Positions 9,401 through 17,289 are shown, counted from the first letter of the stretch. The stretch is DNA of 64,000 bases from Rhizobiales bacterium 62-17 (GCA_001898965.1 MKVW01000005.1:1-64000), one strand, 5' to 3'. A program made the numbers and translations. The notes: a model not told the origin generated them from the sequence alone.

Positions 9401-9535
9401 ACCGGCGATAGGTGACGTTTCATAACGAAGTAATGTCTCGGTTGAGTGGTCTTCGACCCAGGGAAAGACATGTTTTACTTCGTTCAGTTCCGTTTCTAGT
9501 GGAACGACAATTAAAACATCGAAATAGCCTGCCAA
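6476..9535 (-). CDS. Nucleoside phosphorylase-domain protein fused to an NTPase-like/helical region; putative defence protein
   Basis: 1019 residues. Residues 1-270 form a PNP/MTAN-type nucleosidase fold: 'GIAGSLTSDLKLGD' (81-94), 'VETEAGG' (214-220, the base/ribose-binding Glu region), and 'IRGISDHAD' (235-243) with the expected catalytic Asp240. After a linker (290-360), residues 365-480 look like an AAA/STAND-type NTPase core: 'FQIVFIIDE' (436-444) is Walker-B-like and 'FVLITRAS' (468-475) sensor-like. No Walker A GxxxxGK[ST] is visible where expected (371-392). The rest is helical with winged-helix-like stretches. GC is clearly lower than in neighbours and codons are AT-richer, so it is probably acquired. 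PNP-domain effectors of Detocs, CBASS and NLR-like systems deplete ATP during infection; a similar role here is inference. Confidence 0.7.
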   Translation of the reverse strand: MAGYFDVLIVVPLETELNEVKHVFPWVEDHSTETLLRYETSPIAGCSIMVVQQFDMGKGHARDAVRSVLQEFSVGLIVCLGIAGSLTSDLKLGDVAYSANILDVYDNQKVADHTGGGVDLALSQNHYAAPAPLIAALNFSRTMPRLQAIYTEWQERQKKFAHSLEIKELPDRSGKLTPIERPQSLSGSIICAAVTKSEAYNAKLRGLDRRAIAVETEAGGIVEEVRTRNIPIITIRGISDHADPSKNRLEAETGNACRKIAARNASTFLRMEFNNEHFVRYVKTLKQNGQLDLRDKSQPPATIEPTQIIQDASEYITEKLRELSPEYRLQQQGYRLPIPRMRQSQSKEALASGEPPAPEEILEALTLQNAVLLSLPRNYPDRSLPWVIAKNLLSAELGGKSVFPVVIKGTEIRPPKYGLESQAHYEFLQIEKLGTFQIVFIIDEPNLDSNTRLKHLEKEIQSHTSAKFVLITRASTQVVTQSNFASAISAQLYQLDNISFLEISHFLEKNFAMAGSEAEVVALRLRNTFQHFRMSAHPTYFAAISKDVLAALLQANRRSELIQLAVDGFLTIVAADDSNVIPLSRSARARFLRKVAVEINVEKRPISRDDLIRLASTYSQEHDFGVDPILFISSFLNKGVLHFENDYVRFSLPFMESYLLASALHELPELALRYFNLSDHFDLNTFDLYAEIGATSKIIDLILKELTEACEKHKLHPDQQHIALTESFNRVARPDRILAMRKHLTTVASDVEAGRGDTKHKQKMLDIADRLRDGASRETKAFTKKIEFNGQQAKLISELSGAVHSWLIGATLLGAGAEHLDADTKQKIASLLIQLAASISHHMMSVLCDLNFGELREEFTKPEMIAELRKGDDEISEEDMKKFISDLFETMEFTWVSSPLQSILRQLCEHARQRILATSIEKIQPSNMIESIVHAAWLSDIDSGRGQALLVQKIRSLPRVAFIRMLLAFHFMNRAYWSHWKREDRLALIDAAAEAVSVFQIKLQTNEIEKMIAARLDGN

Positions 9536-9658
9536 AGTCTCCCCCCGTTCCAGACCGGCCCAAAAGCCAAAGAATTCAAATATGTCTAGATCGAATGGTT
9601 ATGGCAAATAGCAGTCAGTATTGGTCGTCCGCACCAATGTATTGACTTGACTGAAGCG

Positions 9659-9734
9659 TGGTGCCGCAAGAGGGATTCGAACCCCCGACCCCATCATTAC
9701 GAATGATGTGCTCTACCAGCTGAGCTATTGCGGC
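9659..9734 (-). tRNA. tRNA-Thr (anticodon CGT)
   Basis: Read on the minus strand the element gives a full cloverleaf. The acceptor is GCCGCAA/TTGCGGC, the D-stem GCTC/GAGC, and the anticodon stem CATCA/TGATG with loop TTCGTAA (anticodon CGT, reads ACG). The T-loop is TTCGAAT, the discriminator A, and the 3' CCA is encoded (9659-9661). The low-GC gene begins about 120 bp beyond its 3' end on the same strand, the position expected for tRNA-targeted insertion. Confidence 0.96.
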
Positions 9735-10001
9735 GATTGGCTGCGCGGGGCGCGCCGAGAAGTGGCGCTTCCATAGCTAACCGGACTTGGCATTGCAACC
9801 TGTTTGGCAGTCTGTTCGGCCTTTCTCAACGCCCTCCCGTATGCTCCTGGATGGGCTGTGCCTCTCGCACCGCAATGACGGTGTGATGTTAGCGATTCCC
9901 GCGTGACAGCGTTTTTGAGCGACGTGAGTACCTGTTCGCGTGAAGAAAACGCGTCAAAGTGGGAGCCCATCTCGCCGCCGCCTCACGCAGAATATCGCAA
10001 G

Positions 10002-10016
10002 GAACAAACAGGGAAC
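10002..10016. promoter_or_regulatory. LexA-type SOS box (GAAC-N7-GAAC), copy 1
   Basis: An exact match to the alphaproteobacterial LexA direct-repeat operator, written GTTC-N7-GTTC on the minus strand. It lies about 30 bp before a possible minus-strand start at 9970. Confidence 0.5.
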
Positions 10017-10084
10017 ATAAATCCGCCCGTCTTTGTTCCTATTTTAAGCCGGATTCACTGCGGCGCGCCGGCGCACAAGGGGGA

Positions 10085-10099
10085 GAACGGCTTTTGAAC
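10085..10099. promoter_or_regulatory. LexA-type SOS box (GAAC-N7-GAAC), copy 2
   Basis: A second exact match 83 bp from the first and in the same orientation, followed by another GAAC at 10102-10105. Two exact copies this close are unlikely by chance, since about two are expected in the whole window counting both orientations. Confidence 0.5.
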
Positions 10100-10403
10100 G
10101 GGGAACATGGGACCAGGGGCGGAAGATCATCGTCGAACTTGGCGCTCAACAATCTGCTCATCGACCTAATTGCCCACCGACAACCGGGCGTGTCGTGGCG
10201 CGTGCCGCTGGGGAACGGAGTCCGCCGGTGCGTCGCCGCCGGCCTCCCCTTCGGAGGGGGAGGAAGCGGATTCTGAGGAACAACCCCATGCAAGGGCCAT
10301 TTCCGCGATCACTTCCTTGGCCTTGGCGCGCGAATCGTGGGCCGTCCCGTGTTCGCCATGGCGTGCCGAGCCAACCGTCAAAACGATGCTGGCTTCTCCC
10401 GAA

Positions 10404-12005
10404 TCAAGAAAACCAGCCCTTCTTTTTCGGCTCGGTCTCCGGATCCGGGCCTGGATCGTCGGGGGCGGCGATGAAGGAGAAGGGTTTGGGCTCCGCCTTG
10501 GTTTTTTCAGGCTCGGGGGTTTCGAGCTTGGTGTCCGGTTTGGTCGATTCGACCAGCACGACGGGCGCGGCTGCTTCGGTCACCGGTGCCGGGGTGTCGC
10601 TCTCGGCCAGGACGGCCTCGGCGTCGGAGGCCGCGTGTTCGATCAGTTTCGCGTCCGAAGCCGGCAGGTCGAGCGGCGCGACGAGCGGTTCGAGCGGTTC
10701 TTCCTCGGGGGCATGCAGGCGCTCGGCCGGGGTTTCCCAGCGGAAGGCGTCGATGCGGCCGGTAACGGGCGAGGCAGGCGCCCAGGTGTCGCTGATCACG
10801 CCGTCGGCGACCCAGGCCGGATCGCGCGGCGCGCGGGCGGCGCGGGCGAGCCATTCGCGCATGCGGCCGGACTGGCCGTATTCGGTTTCTTCGAGATCGG
10901 CCATCAGCAGGCAGATGCGCGCGGTGGGGCGGCTGGCATTGCCGTCGAGCAGCGGCGCCATGGTCTCGCGCGCCAGCGCGAAGTCACGCGCGTCGATGGC
11001 GGCGCGGGCGACGGTGAGGCGGCTTTCGCGGTGATCGGGCGCAAGGCGCGCGAGAGCTTGCGCGCGCACCAGGCGGTCGGTGGAGGAATCGCCGGGGCGG
11101 AGATCGAGATAAGCGGCGGCAATGTCGGGATGGGGCAGGACGCGCCAGCCCGATTCCAGCACTTTGGCGGCACGACGAATGTCGTTCTTGCGTGCCAGCA
11201 TGCGGCCGGCGAGCACGTAAGCCGGCAACAGATCGGGTGCGAGCTTGATCGCCTCGCGCGCCATTTGCAGCGCTTCGTCGGGCGCGCGGTCGGTGAGCGT
11301 CATGCCGATGCCGGTTTTCAGCACGGCGCGTTGCCGCTCGGCGGTGCGCCGGTCGATGGTCTTGCGGGCGAAATTGCGTTCGACGATATCGAGCGCGCCG
11401 CGCCAGTCGTCGCTCATGGCGCGATGTTCGATAATGGCTTGGCCGGCCCACGGCAGAGCCGCATCGGCATGGGCCTGTTCGGCGATGGCGAAGGCGGTGG
11501 CATCGTCGCCGCGCCGGCGCGCTTCGGCATAAAGGCCGCGCAGGCCGAACAGGCGCGTCGCCGGCAGTTCGGCCATGCGCTTGAAGGTTTCTTCCGCCGT
11601 GGCGCTGTCGCCGCTGATCTGCGCGGTCTGCGCTTTCAAGAGCAGGGCCAAGGGCTCGTTGCCGAGCGTCTTTTCGGCGATGCGTGCTGCCTTGTTGGCG
11701 GCGGTCACATCGCCGGCGCCAGCAGCGATCATGCCTTGCGAAAGCGCCGTATAGCCCTTGTCGCGCTTGCGCATGCGCATGGCGATCGAAGCCAGGGTCG
11801 GCACGCGCAGCGCGAAGCGCAGCAGGCTCCACAGCACCATCAAGACGAAGGTGGCGACGAGGATCATGCCGAGGCCGACGACGGGAGACATTTCATAACG
11901 CAGGCCGCCCCAGACGACCGAGACCGTGCCCGGCTGGTCGGCGAACCAGGCGAGCGCGAAGGCGATGAGGGCCAGCAGCGCGATATAGATCAGAGTGCGG
12001 ATCAT
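10404..12005 (-). CDS. hemY: HemY-family membrane TPR protein
   Basis: 533 residues. The N-terminus has the HemY pattern: a first membrane helix (residues ~4-22), 'ADQPGTVSVVWGG' on the periplasmic side, and a second helix (~42-66). Long alpha-helical TPR-like repeats (to ~400) and an acidic, Pro-rich tail ending KKKGWFS follow. HemY proteins are linked to late haem/tetrapyrrole biosynthesis but are not enzymes of known mechanism. The Mic60-like gene lies directly upstream with a 16-bp gap, a conserved alphaproteobacterial pair. hemC and hemD, often upstream of that pair, are not here. Confidence 0.9.
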   Translation of the reverse strand: MIRTLIYIALLALIAFALAWFADQPGTVSVVWGGLRYEMSPVVGLGMILVATFVLMVLWSLLRFALRVPTLASIAMRMRKRDKGYTALSQGMIAAGAGDVTAANKAARIAEKTLGNEPLALLLKAQTAQISGDSATAEETFKRMAELPATRLFGLRGLYAEARRRGDDATAFAIAEQAHADAALPWAGQAIIEHRAMSDDWRGALDIVERNFARKTIDRRTAERQRAVLKTGIGMTLTDRAPDEALQMAREAIKLAPDLLPAYVLAGRMLARKNDIRRAAKVLESGWRVLPHPDIAAAYLDLRPGDSSTDRLVRAQALARLAPDHRESRLTVARAAIDARDFALARETMAPLLDGNASRPTARICLLMADLEETEYGQSGRMREWLARAARAPRDPAWVADGVISDTWAPASPVTGRIDAFRWETPAERLHAPEEEPLEPLVAPLDLPASDAKLIEHAASDAEAVLAESDTPAPVTEAAAPVVLVESTKPDTKLETPEPEKTKAEPKPFSFIAAPDDPGPDPETEPKKKGWFS

Positions 12006-12021
12006 GCGGTCCCCGCGCCGG

Positions 12022-13371
12022 TCAGGATTTGCGGCCGAGCGCGGCGAGCGCGTCGGCGACGAGAGCGCGGGCCGCCGTGTCGGCGGCGAGGCGTGCCTTG
12101 GCCTGCGTCGCCCAATCGGCGGAGACGGCTTTGGCGGAGGCGGGCAGCAAATCCCAGGCGGTCATCGCGCCGGCGATATTGCCGGCAGTCAGCGCGGCCT
12201 CGATGCGGGCGACCAGATCGGTCGGCGTCGAGCCGGTGTTGTCGCCGGCCGGGCGCACGCGCACGAGCCGCTGAGCAGCTTGCGACAGCCGGTCCATCAG
12301 GCCAGCATCGGCGGCGGGCTTTTCCAGCGCGATGAGTTTGTCTTCCAGCGCGATGAAGGCGCTGGCAAGTGCTTTGGCCGACGGCGCGCCGCTGGCGGCA
12401 AAGGCATTGAGTGCGGCCAGACGATCGGGCGCGACACCGAGGCGGGACAAGGTATCGATCTCGCTTTTCAGCGGCGCGCCGCGTTCGAGCGCTTGCTGCA
12501 AGGACTGCGCGGCGATGGCTTGTGCGGTGGCGCGGCTGCGCGCGGCTTCCTCGTCTACCTTCGCGGTGGCGGCTTTCGCCGCTTCGCTGCTGCCGGTGAT
12601 GGAGGATTGCAGCGGTTGCAGCCGTTGCTCGACAGCGGCGATGCGCGCTTCAAGCGGCTTGATGTCGACGGGCGGCGCGGCGGGCGCAGCCGGTGTCGGC
12701 TCGATGCGCGATTCCGTGGCGCGCTCCGAAGCCTTTGGCGCGGCAGCCGCCGCTTCCAAAGCCGCGAGACGCTTGACCACATCGGTGGACAGGCCGTCGG
12801 TCGGCATCGGCGTTGCCGGCTGCGGTTTTTCCAAAGCCGCGAGGCGCTGTTCGAGCGGCGCGAGGTTGAGTGGCGCGGGTGCGGCTGGCGTCGCCGTTGC
12901 GGTTTTGATCTGGGCTTCGGCGGCGGCGATGCGTTTATCCAGTGTCGCGAGCGCATCGGTCGAGGGTGCGGCGGCCAGGCGCGTTTCCACCGTAGCGACC
13001 CGCTTTTCGAGTGCGGCGACGGCCGGGTTGGCGCTGGGCGGTGTCGCGGTGAACTGTTGCCAACCAGCGGCGCCGATCAGCGCGACCACCGCGCCGATAA
13101 GGCCGGCGACGGCCGCGGGCACATAGGAGGTCGAGGCCGGCGGTGGCGACGGCATGTGCGGGGCCGAATCGGCGGATGTTGCCGTCGTGTCCGTCGGAGT
13201 CTCGGTCACAGGCTCGCTGATTGGTTCTTGGATCGGTTCTTGAACCGGCTCTTGAGCCGGCGGCGTCATGTCCTCGGCTCGGGCGTCGATGGTGGCGGGC
13301 TCGCGGCGGGAGCTGCGGCTGGCTCTTTCGGAGGCCGGCGAAGCGCTTGCGTCGCGTTTGTCGTCACTCAT
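12022..13371 (-). CDS. Mitofilin/Mic60-like inner-membrane protein (COG4223)
   Basis: 449 residues. A charged, Pro/Glu-rich cytoplasmic segment with repeated xEPVQEPIQEP units (about 38-60) is followed by one membrane helix (~83-105). A long Ala-rich coiled coil ('ALEKRVATVETRLAA' type heptads, ~115-290) and a compact helical C-terminal domain complete it. This architecture and the position upstream of hemY match the bacterial relatives of mitochondrial Mic60, which shape membranes. ATG at 13371 is chosen over the TTG two codons upstream. The CTD ('LVARIEAALTAGNIAGAM') is the conserved mitofilin-like end. Confidence 0.82.
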   Translation of the reverse strand: MSDDKRDASASPASERASRSSRREPATIDARAEDMTPPAQEPVQEPIQEPISEPVTETPTDTTATSADSAPHMPSPPPASTSYVPAAVAGLIGAVVALIGAAGWQQFTATPPSANPAVAALEKRVATVETRLAAAPSTDALATLDKRIAAAEAQIKTATATPAAPAPLNLAPLEQRLAALEKPQPATPMPTDGLSTDVVKRLAALEAAAAAPKASERATESRIEPTPAAPAAPPVDIKPLEARIAAVEQRLQPLQSSITGSSEAAKAATAKVDEEAARSRATAQAIAAQSLQQALERGAPLKSEIDTLSRLGVAPDRLAALNAFAASGAPSAKALASAFIALEDKLIALEKPAADAGLMDRLSQAAQRLVRVRPAGDNTGSTPTDLVARIEAALTAGNIAGAMTAWDLLPASAKAVSADWATQAKARLAADTAARALVADALAALGRKS

Positions 13372-13456
13372 GGTCAATTACCCACTCATACGCGAAATGA
13401 TCAGCCTTCAAGGTATAGGCCATGGCGGCGGCTGGCGGAACCACCGATGCTCGTTG

Positions 13457-14383
13457 TTAAGGTCGCAACTGGTTGATCGCTGCCGCCAAAGCCAGGGTGC
13501 GGGCGGCGATTTCGGCGTGCAAACGTTCCACCATCCGTCCCTTGATCGAGACGGCGCCCAAATTCGCCGCTTCGGGCGCGGCGAAAGCTTCGACGATGGT
13601 GCGGGCCTCAGCGATGTCGTCGGCGCTCGGCGCAAAAATTTCGTTGGCGAGCGCGATCTGATTGGGATGGATCAAGGTTTTGCCATCGTAGCCGAGTGTA
13701 CGCGCGGCTTCGCATTCGCTGCGCAGACCATCCGTATCGGAGAAGTCGTTCATGACGCTGTCGAGAATCGCCAGGTCATAGGCGCGCGCGGCGAGCAGGC
13801 ATCGCACGAGGACGGGCTGCCAATGGTCGCGGTTGGTGGTGAGGCGCGCGCCGGTATCCTTGGCGAGATCATTGAGGCCGAGGACGAAAGCCGAAAGCCG
13901 CGCCGAGGGATCGACCGATGTCGCCGCGATATTGCGGATGTCGAGCACGCCGAGCGGCGTCTCGATCATGATCCATAACCGGGTGCGTTCGGGAAAACCC
14001 ATTTGCGAGAGGGTGTGGCCGGCGCGGATCACCTGGCCGGGGGCGATGATTTTCGGCACCAGAACGGCATCGGGCGGCCGGCCGGCACGCGCCAGGGCGG
14101 CGAGGTCGTCCTGGGCGAGGGGTGTATCGAAGCTGTTGATGCGCACGATCAATTCGCGCTGGCCGTAAGCGCCGCTCTCCAGGGCGGCCAGGATGTTTTG
14201 ACGGGCCACGTGTTTCTGATTGGGCGCGACCGCATCCTCGAGGTCGAAAATCAGGGCATCCGCTTGTAAATCCCGGGCTTTTTCCAATGCCCGGGCATTG
14301 GAGCCGGGCATGTAAAGGACACTGCGGCGCGGGCGCGGCGGAGCGGGCGAAGCGGCCAAATCGGCTGTTTGGGCTGGCGTCAT
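13457..14383 (-). CDS. HpcH/HpaI aldolase - citrate lyase (CitE) family CoA-ester lyase
   Basis: 308 residues. The CitE-like TIM-barrel shows 'RRSVLYMPGSNARAL' (~19-33), 'ALIFDLEDAVAPNQK' (~43-57, acidic metal ligands), 'IVRIN' (catalytic Arg), 'IMIETPLG' (metal-binding Glu) and 'SAFVLGLNDLA'. Family members cleave or hydrolyse malyl-, methylmalyl- or citramalyl-CoA; which one is not readable. The ATG at 14383 is preferred because the upstream extension to 14476 is Arg/Cys-rich and unlike the family. It is divergent from the carbonic anhydrase gene. Confidence 0.85.
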   Translation of the reverse strand: MTPAQTADLAASPAPPRPRRSVLYMPGSNARALEKARDLQADALIFDLEDAVAPNQKHVARQNILAALESGAYGQRELIVRINSFDTPLAQDDLAALARAGRPPDAVLVPKIIAPGQVIRAGHTLSQMGFPERTRLWIMIETPLGVLDIRNIAATSVDPSARLSAFVLGLNDLAKDTGARLTTNRDHWQPVLVRCLLAARAYDLAILDSVMNDFSDTDGLRSECEAARTLGYDGKTLIHPNQIALANEIFAPSADDIAEARTIVEAFAAPEAANLGAVSIKGRMVERLHAEIAARTLALAAAINQLRP

Positions 14384-14527
14384 GGGCGGCTTATCGCACA
14401 AATCCCAGCACAATGCTGCCTTGCAAAAAGGGGGTTCGCGCAACCGTCCGGCGGGAGTATGAAGCCGCCGTAGCATTTTGCGGCAACAGACAGTTTTTGC
14501 GCTCGCCGCCTGGATTTAGGAGGTTTT

Positions 14528-15244
14528 ATGGGCCAGTCCTCGCGCCCTCCCGTCGCGCCCGGTTTTCCCGAGCAGCTCGAACAGGGGTATCGCTCCTTCC
14601 TCTCCGGGCGCTTCCGAGCCGAGCAGGAGCGTTTCGCCGAACTCGCCAGCGGCCAGAGCCCGCGCGTCTTGTTGATTGGCTGTTGCGATTCGCGCGTTTC
14701 GCCGGAAACCATTTTCGATGCCCGGCCCGGCGAAATCTTCGTGCTGCGCAACGTTGCCAATCTGGTGCCGCCCTATGCGCCCAACGACGATTATCATGGC
14801 ACGTCGGCGGCGCTGGAATTCGCGGTGATGGGCCTGCGGGTCGAGCATGTGGTCGTCATGGGCCATGCGCGCTGCGGCGGCATCAAGGCGTTCGTCGAAA
14901 ACGAGGTCGATCCTTATTCGCGGCCGTTGTCGCCGGGCGATTTCATCGGCAAGTGGATCCGGCTGGTGCAGCCGGCTTTCGAGGCGCTGGGGCCGGTGCC
15001 GCAGGACGGGCCGCTGGATGGCTTCATCGCCAAGCTGGAATTGGAGGCGATCCGCCAATCTCTGGCCAATCTGCGGACTTTTCCCTGTATTTCGACCTTG
15101 GAACAGCGAGGTCTGCTGCAATTGCATGGCGCCTATTTCGGCGTGATGGACGGCAAGCTCCTTGCCTATGATGAGGCGAGTGGCCAATTCAACGCGATTG
15201 CCGCCGATGCCCATGCCGTGGCGCTTAAGGAACCCCGCTTCTAG
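14528..15244 (+). CDS. Beta-class carbonic anhydrase
   Basis: 238 residues. The zinc site of beta-carbonic anhydrases is complete: 'CCDSRV' with Cys53, Asp54 and Arg56, then 'GHARCGG' with His113 and Cys116. 'NVANLVPP' (75-82) is also typical. It interconverts CO2 and bicarbonate in the cytoplasm and probably feeds carboxylases. A strong AGGAGG ribosome site lies at 14518-14523 before the ATG. The flavin monooxygenase follows 35 bp downstream. Confidence 0.95.
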   Translation: MGQSSRPPVAPGFPEQLEQGYRSFLSGRFRAEQERFAELASGQSPRVLLIGCCDSRVSPETIFDARPGEIFVLRNVANLVPPYAPNDDYHGTSAALEFAVMGLRVEHVVVMGHARCGGIKAFVENEVDPYSRPLSPGDFIGKWIRLVQPAFEALGPVPQDGPLDGFIAKLELEAIRQSLANLRTFPCISTLEQRGLLQLHGAYFGVMDGKLLAYDEASGQFNAIAADAHAVALKEPRF

Positions 15245-15279
15245 CGAGGTTCTGGCGGCCTGTTGAAGAGGTTTTGCCG

Positions 15280-16320
15280 ATGTCGTCACCGACGCCGCTG
15301 TCCGCGCTCGATCTGTCCTTCGTCACCACGCAGACGCCGCCTTCCAAGGCTCTGGCGCAGACGATCGAACTGGCGAAACATCTCGATGGTCTGGGCTACA
15401 AACGGCTGTGGCTGGCCGAACATCATAGCCTCGCTTCGATTGCGTCGAGCGCGCCGGAAATCATGATCGGCCAGGTGGCGGCGGTGACGCAGAACATCCG
15501 CGTCGGCTCCGGCGGCGTGATGCTGACCAATCACGCGCCGCTGATGGTGGCGGAACGATTCAAATTGCTGGAAGCGCTGTTCCCCGGCCGGATCGATCTC
15601 GGCCTCGGGCGTGCGCCGGGCACCGATCAGGTGACGGCCTTCGCGCTGCGCCGAAAGATGGAGGAACGTCAGGGCGACGATTTCCTCGAGCGGCTGCAAG
15701 AATTGATGCTGTGGGAGACGGGTGAGTTTCCCGAAGGCCATCCGTTCAACAAAGTCTTCGCCATGCCGACCGACGCGCCGCTGCCGCCGATCTGGCTGCT
15801 CGGCTCCAGCGACTACAGCGCCCAGCTCGCGGCGCAGATCGGTGTCGGCTATTCCTTCGCCTCGCATTTCTCCGATTTCGATGCGGTGGCGCCGATGCGC
15901 GCCTATCGCGAAATGTTCCGGCCGTCTGAGACGCTGGACAAGCCTTATTCGATCATCGCGCTTGCCGCCGTCGTCGCCGAGACGGACGAGGAAGCCGATC
16001 ATCTCGCCAAGACCTATGATCTGAACTGGATCCGCCGGGCGCGCGGCGAGATGAAGCCGCTGGCAAGCCCGGAGGAAGCGGATGCGCATCCGTGGACCGA
16101 GGCGGAGCGCGCTTATGTGGCGCGCAAGCGCGTGCGGCTGTTTTCCGGTTCGCCGCGCACCGTGGTGACGCGCCTGCGCCGTTTCGTCGAGGAGACGGAG
16201 GCCGACGAGGTTATGGTTACGTCATCGGTCTTCGATCATGGCAAGCGGATGCGTTCCTACGAACTGCTGATGCGCGAATGGGTCGCCACAGCGGGCGCGC
16301 CTGCGACGTTAGAAGCCTGA
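15280..16320 (+). CDS. Luciferase-like flavin-dependent monooxygenase (LLM class, MsnO8-type)
   Basis: 346 residues. 'LDLSFV', 'LWLAEHHS' (~45-52), 'IRVGSGGVMLTNHAPL' and 'FPGRIDLGLGRAPGTD' are the markers of the bacterial-luciferase-like TIM barrel that binds FMN. 'IWLLGSSDYSAQLAAQIG' follows in the middle. Members of this subgroup use reduced flavin from a separate reductase; the substrate is unknown. ATG at 15280 follows GAAGAGG and is favoured over the TTG two codons earlier. Confidence 0.85.
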   Translation: MSSPTPLSALDLSFVTTQTPPSKALAQTIELAKHLDGLGYKRLWLAEHHSLASIASSAPEIMIGQVAAVTQNIRVGSGGVMLTNHAPLMVAERFKLLEALFPGRIDLGLGRAPGTDQVTAFALRRKMEERQGDDFLERLQELMLWETGEFPEGHPFNKVFAMPTDAPLPPIWLLGSSDYSAQLAAQIGVGYSFASHFSDFDAVAPMRAYREMFRPSETLDKPYSIIALAAVVAETDEEADHLAKTYDLNWIRRARGEMKPLASPEEADAHPWTEAERAYVARKRVRLFSGSPRTVVTRLRRFVEETEADEVMVTSSVFDHGKRMRSYELLMREWVATAGAPATLEA

Positions 16321-16326
16321 TTTTCA

Positions 16327-16339
16327 CACAATCGTTGTG
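16327..16339. promoter_or_regulatory. CACAA-TCG-TTGTG palindrome before the MBL hydrolase
   Basis: 5-bp inverted arms sit 38 bp before the GTG start, directly upstream of a possible -10 element (CTATAT, 16340-16345). This arrangement suits a repressor or sulfur-sensor operator. No regulator gene is adjacent, so the binder is unknown. Confidence 0.35.
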
Positions 16340-16376
16340 CTATATAGGTGTCGTCCGAAATCGAAAAGGATGACAC

Positions 16377-17261
16377 GTGAGCGACGCAGCTTTGCAGATC
16401 GAGGCTTTCTTCGATGAGCCGACCAATACGGTCAGCTATCTCGTCTGGGACGCGGCGAGCCGGCATGGCGCGGTCATCGACCCTGTCCTCGATTACGATC
16501 ACAAGTCCGGCGAAGTCGACAACCGCTCGGTCGATACCATTCTGGCGCGGGCGAAAACGCTTGGCCTGATCATCGATTGGGTGCTGGAAACCCATGCCCA
16601 TGCCGATCATCTGTCGGGTGCGCCTTACATCCGTGCCAAGACGAGCGCCAAGGTCGGCATTGGCGAACATATTCGCGACGTGCAGCGCATTTTCCGGCCG
16701 ATCTTCAACATGCCGGATTTGAAAACCGACGGCAGCGATTTCGACCGCCTGTTCGCCGATGGCGAACGCTTTTCGATCGGCGGTCTCACGGTCGAGGTGA
16801 TTCACACGCCGGGCCATACGCCCGCCTGCGTCGCCTACAGGATCAACGATGCGGTTTTCGTCGGCGACACCCTGTTCATGCCCGACTATGGTACGGCGCG
16901 CGCCGATTTTCCCGGCGGCGATGCGCGCCAGCTCTATCGCTCGATCCATAAGCTGCTGACCTTGCCGCCACAGACGCGCCTGTTCATGTGCCACGATTAC
17001 AAAGCGCCGGGCCGTGACGTCTATGCCTGGGAAACGACGGTGGCGGCCGAGCGCAACAATGTGCACGTACGCGAAGGCATCAGCGAGGACGATTTCGCGG
17101 CGATGCGCGAGAAGCGCGACAGCACGCTCTCAGCGCCGACGCTGTTGCTGCCGTCGATCCAGGTCAACATCCGCGCCGGCAAGTTTCCGCCGGCGGAAAG
17201 CAATGGCGTGCGCTACCTGCTGATCCCGGTGGTGGCGAAACATTCGGATGTGATTGCTTAG
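16377..17261 (+). CDS. MBL-fold metallo-hydrolase, persulfide dioxygenase-like (Blh/ETHE1 family)
   Basis: 294 residues. The metal motif 'ETHAHADHLSG' (THxHxDH) occurs at about 72-82, followed by 'VIHTPGHTPACVAY' and 'VGDTLFMPDYGTARADFPGG', typical of the ETHE1/Blh branch. 'FMCHDY' is present near the C-terminus. Such enzymes oxidise glutathione persulfide to sulfite in sulfide detoxification. The GTG start at 16377 follows AAAAGGA. There is no rhodanese domain and no BigR/SqrR regulator nearby, so the sulfide link rests on family only. Confidence 0.82.
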   Translation: MSDAALQIEAFFDEPTNTVSYLVWDAASRHGAVIDPVLDYDHKSGEVDNRSVDTILARAKTLGLIIDWVLETHAHADHLSGAPYIRAKTSAKVGIGEHIRDVQRIFRPIFNMPDLKTDGSDFDRLFADGERFSIGGLTVEVIHTPGHTPACVAYRINDAVFVGDTLFMPDYGTARADFPGGDARQLYRSIHKLLTLPPQTRLFMCHDYKAPGRDVYAWETTVAAERNNVHVREGISEDDFAAMREKRDSTLSAPTLLLPSIQVNIRAGKFPPAESNGVRYLLIPVVAKHSDVIA

Positions 17262-17289
17262 GGCATTCTTTCTGCAACACGCGTCATCT

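Larger units (their letters stand above)
9735..10403. other. 669-bp intergenic region with two LexA-type boxes, no convincing gene
   Basis: It lies between tRNA-Thr and hemY. It contains GAAC-N7-GAAC at 10002-10016 and 10085-10099, an inverted repeat AGGAACAAA/TTTGTTCCT (10000-10008 and 10032-10040), and a CCTCCCC/GGGGGAGG hairpin near 10247-10264. A minus-strand frame of 81 codons (start ~9970) lies just past the boxes, but it runs into the tRNA and has no recognisable domain. The region may be the scar of a lost SOS gene. Confidence 0.4.

Noticed and set aside
6092..9734. Attachment-site duplication of the tRNA-Thr 3' end around the island
   Set aside because: I looked for a second copy of the tRNA 3' segment near 6.1-6.5 kb and found none; no integrase gene is present.
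9725..9970. 81-codon minus-strand frame just past the LexA boxes
   Set aside because: It runs into the tRNA-Thr gene and has no recognisable domain; kept only as a possibility in the SOS-box finding.
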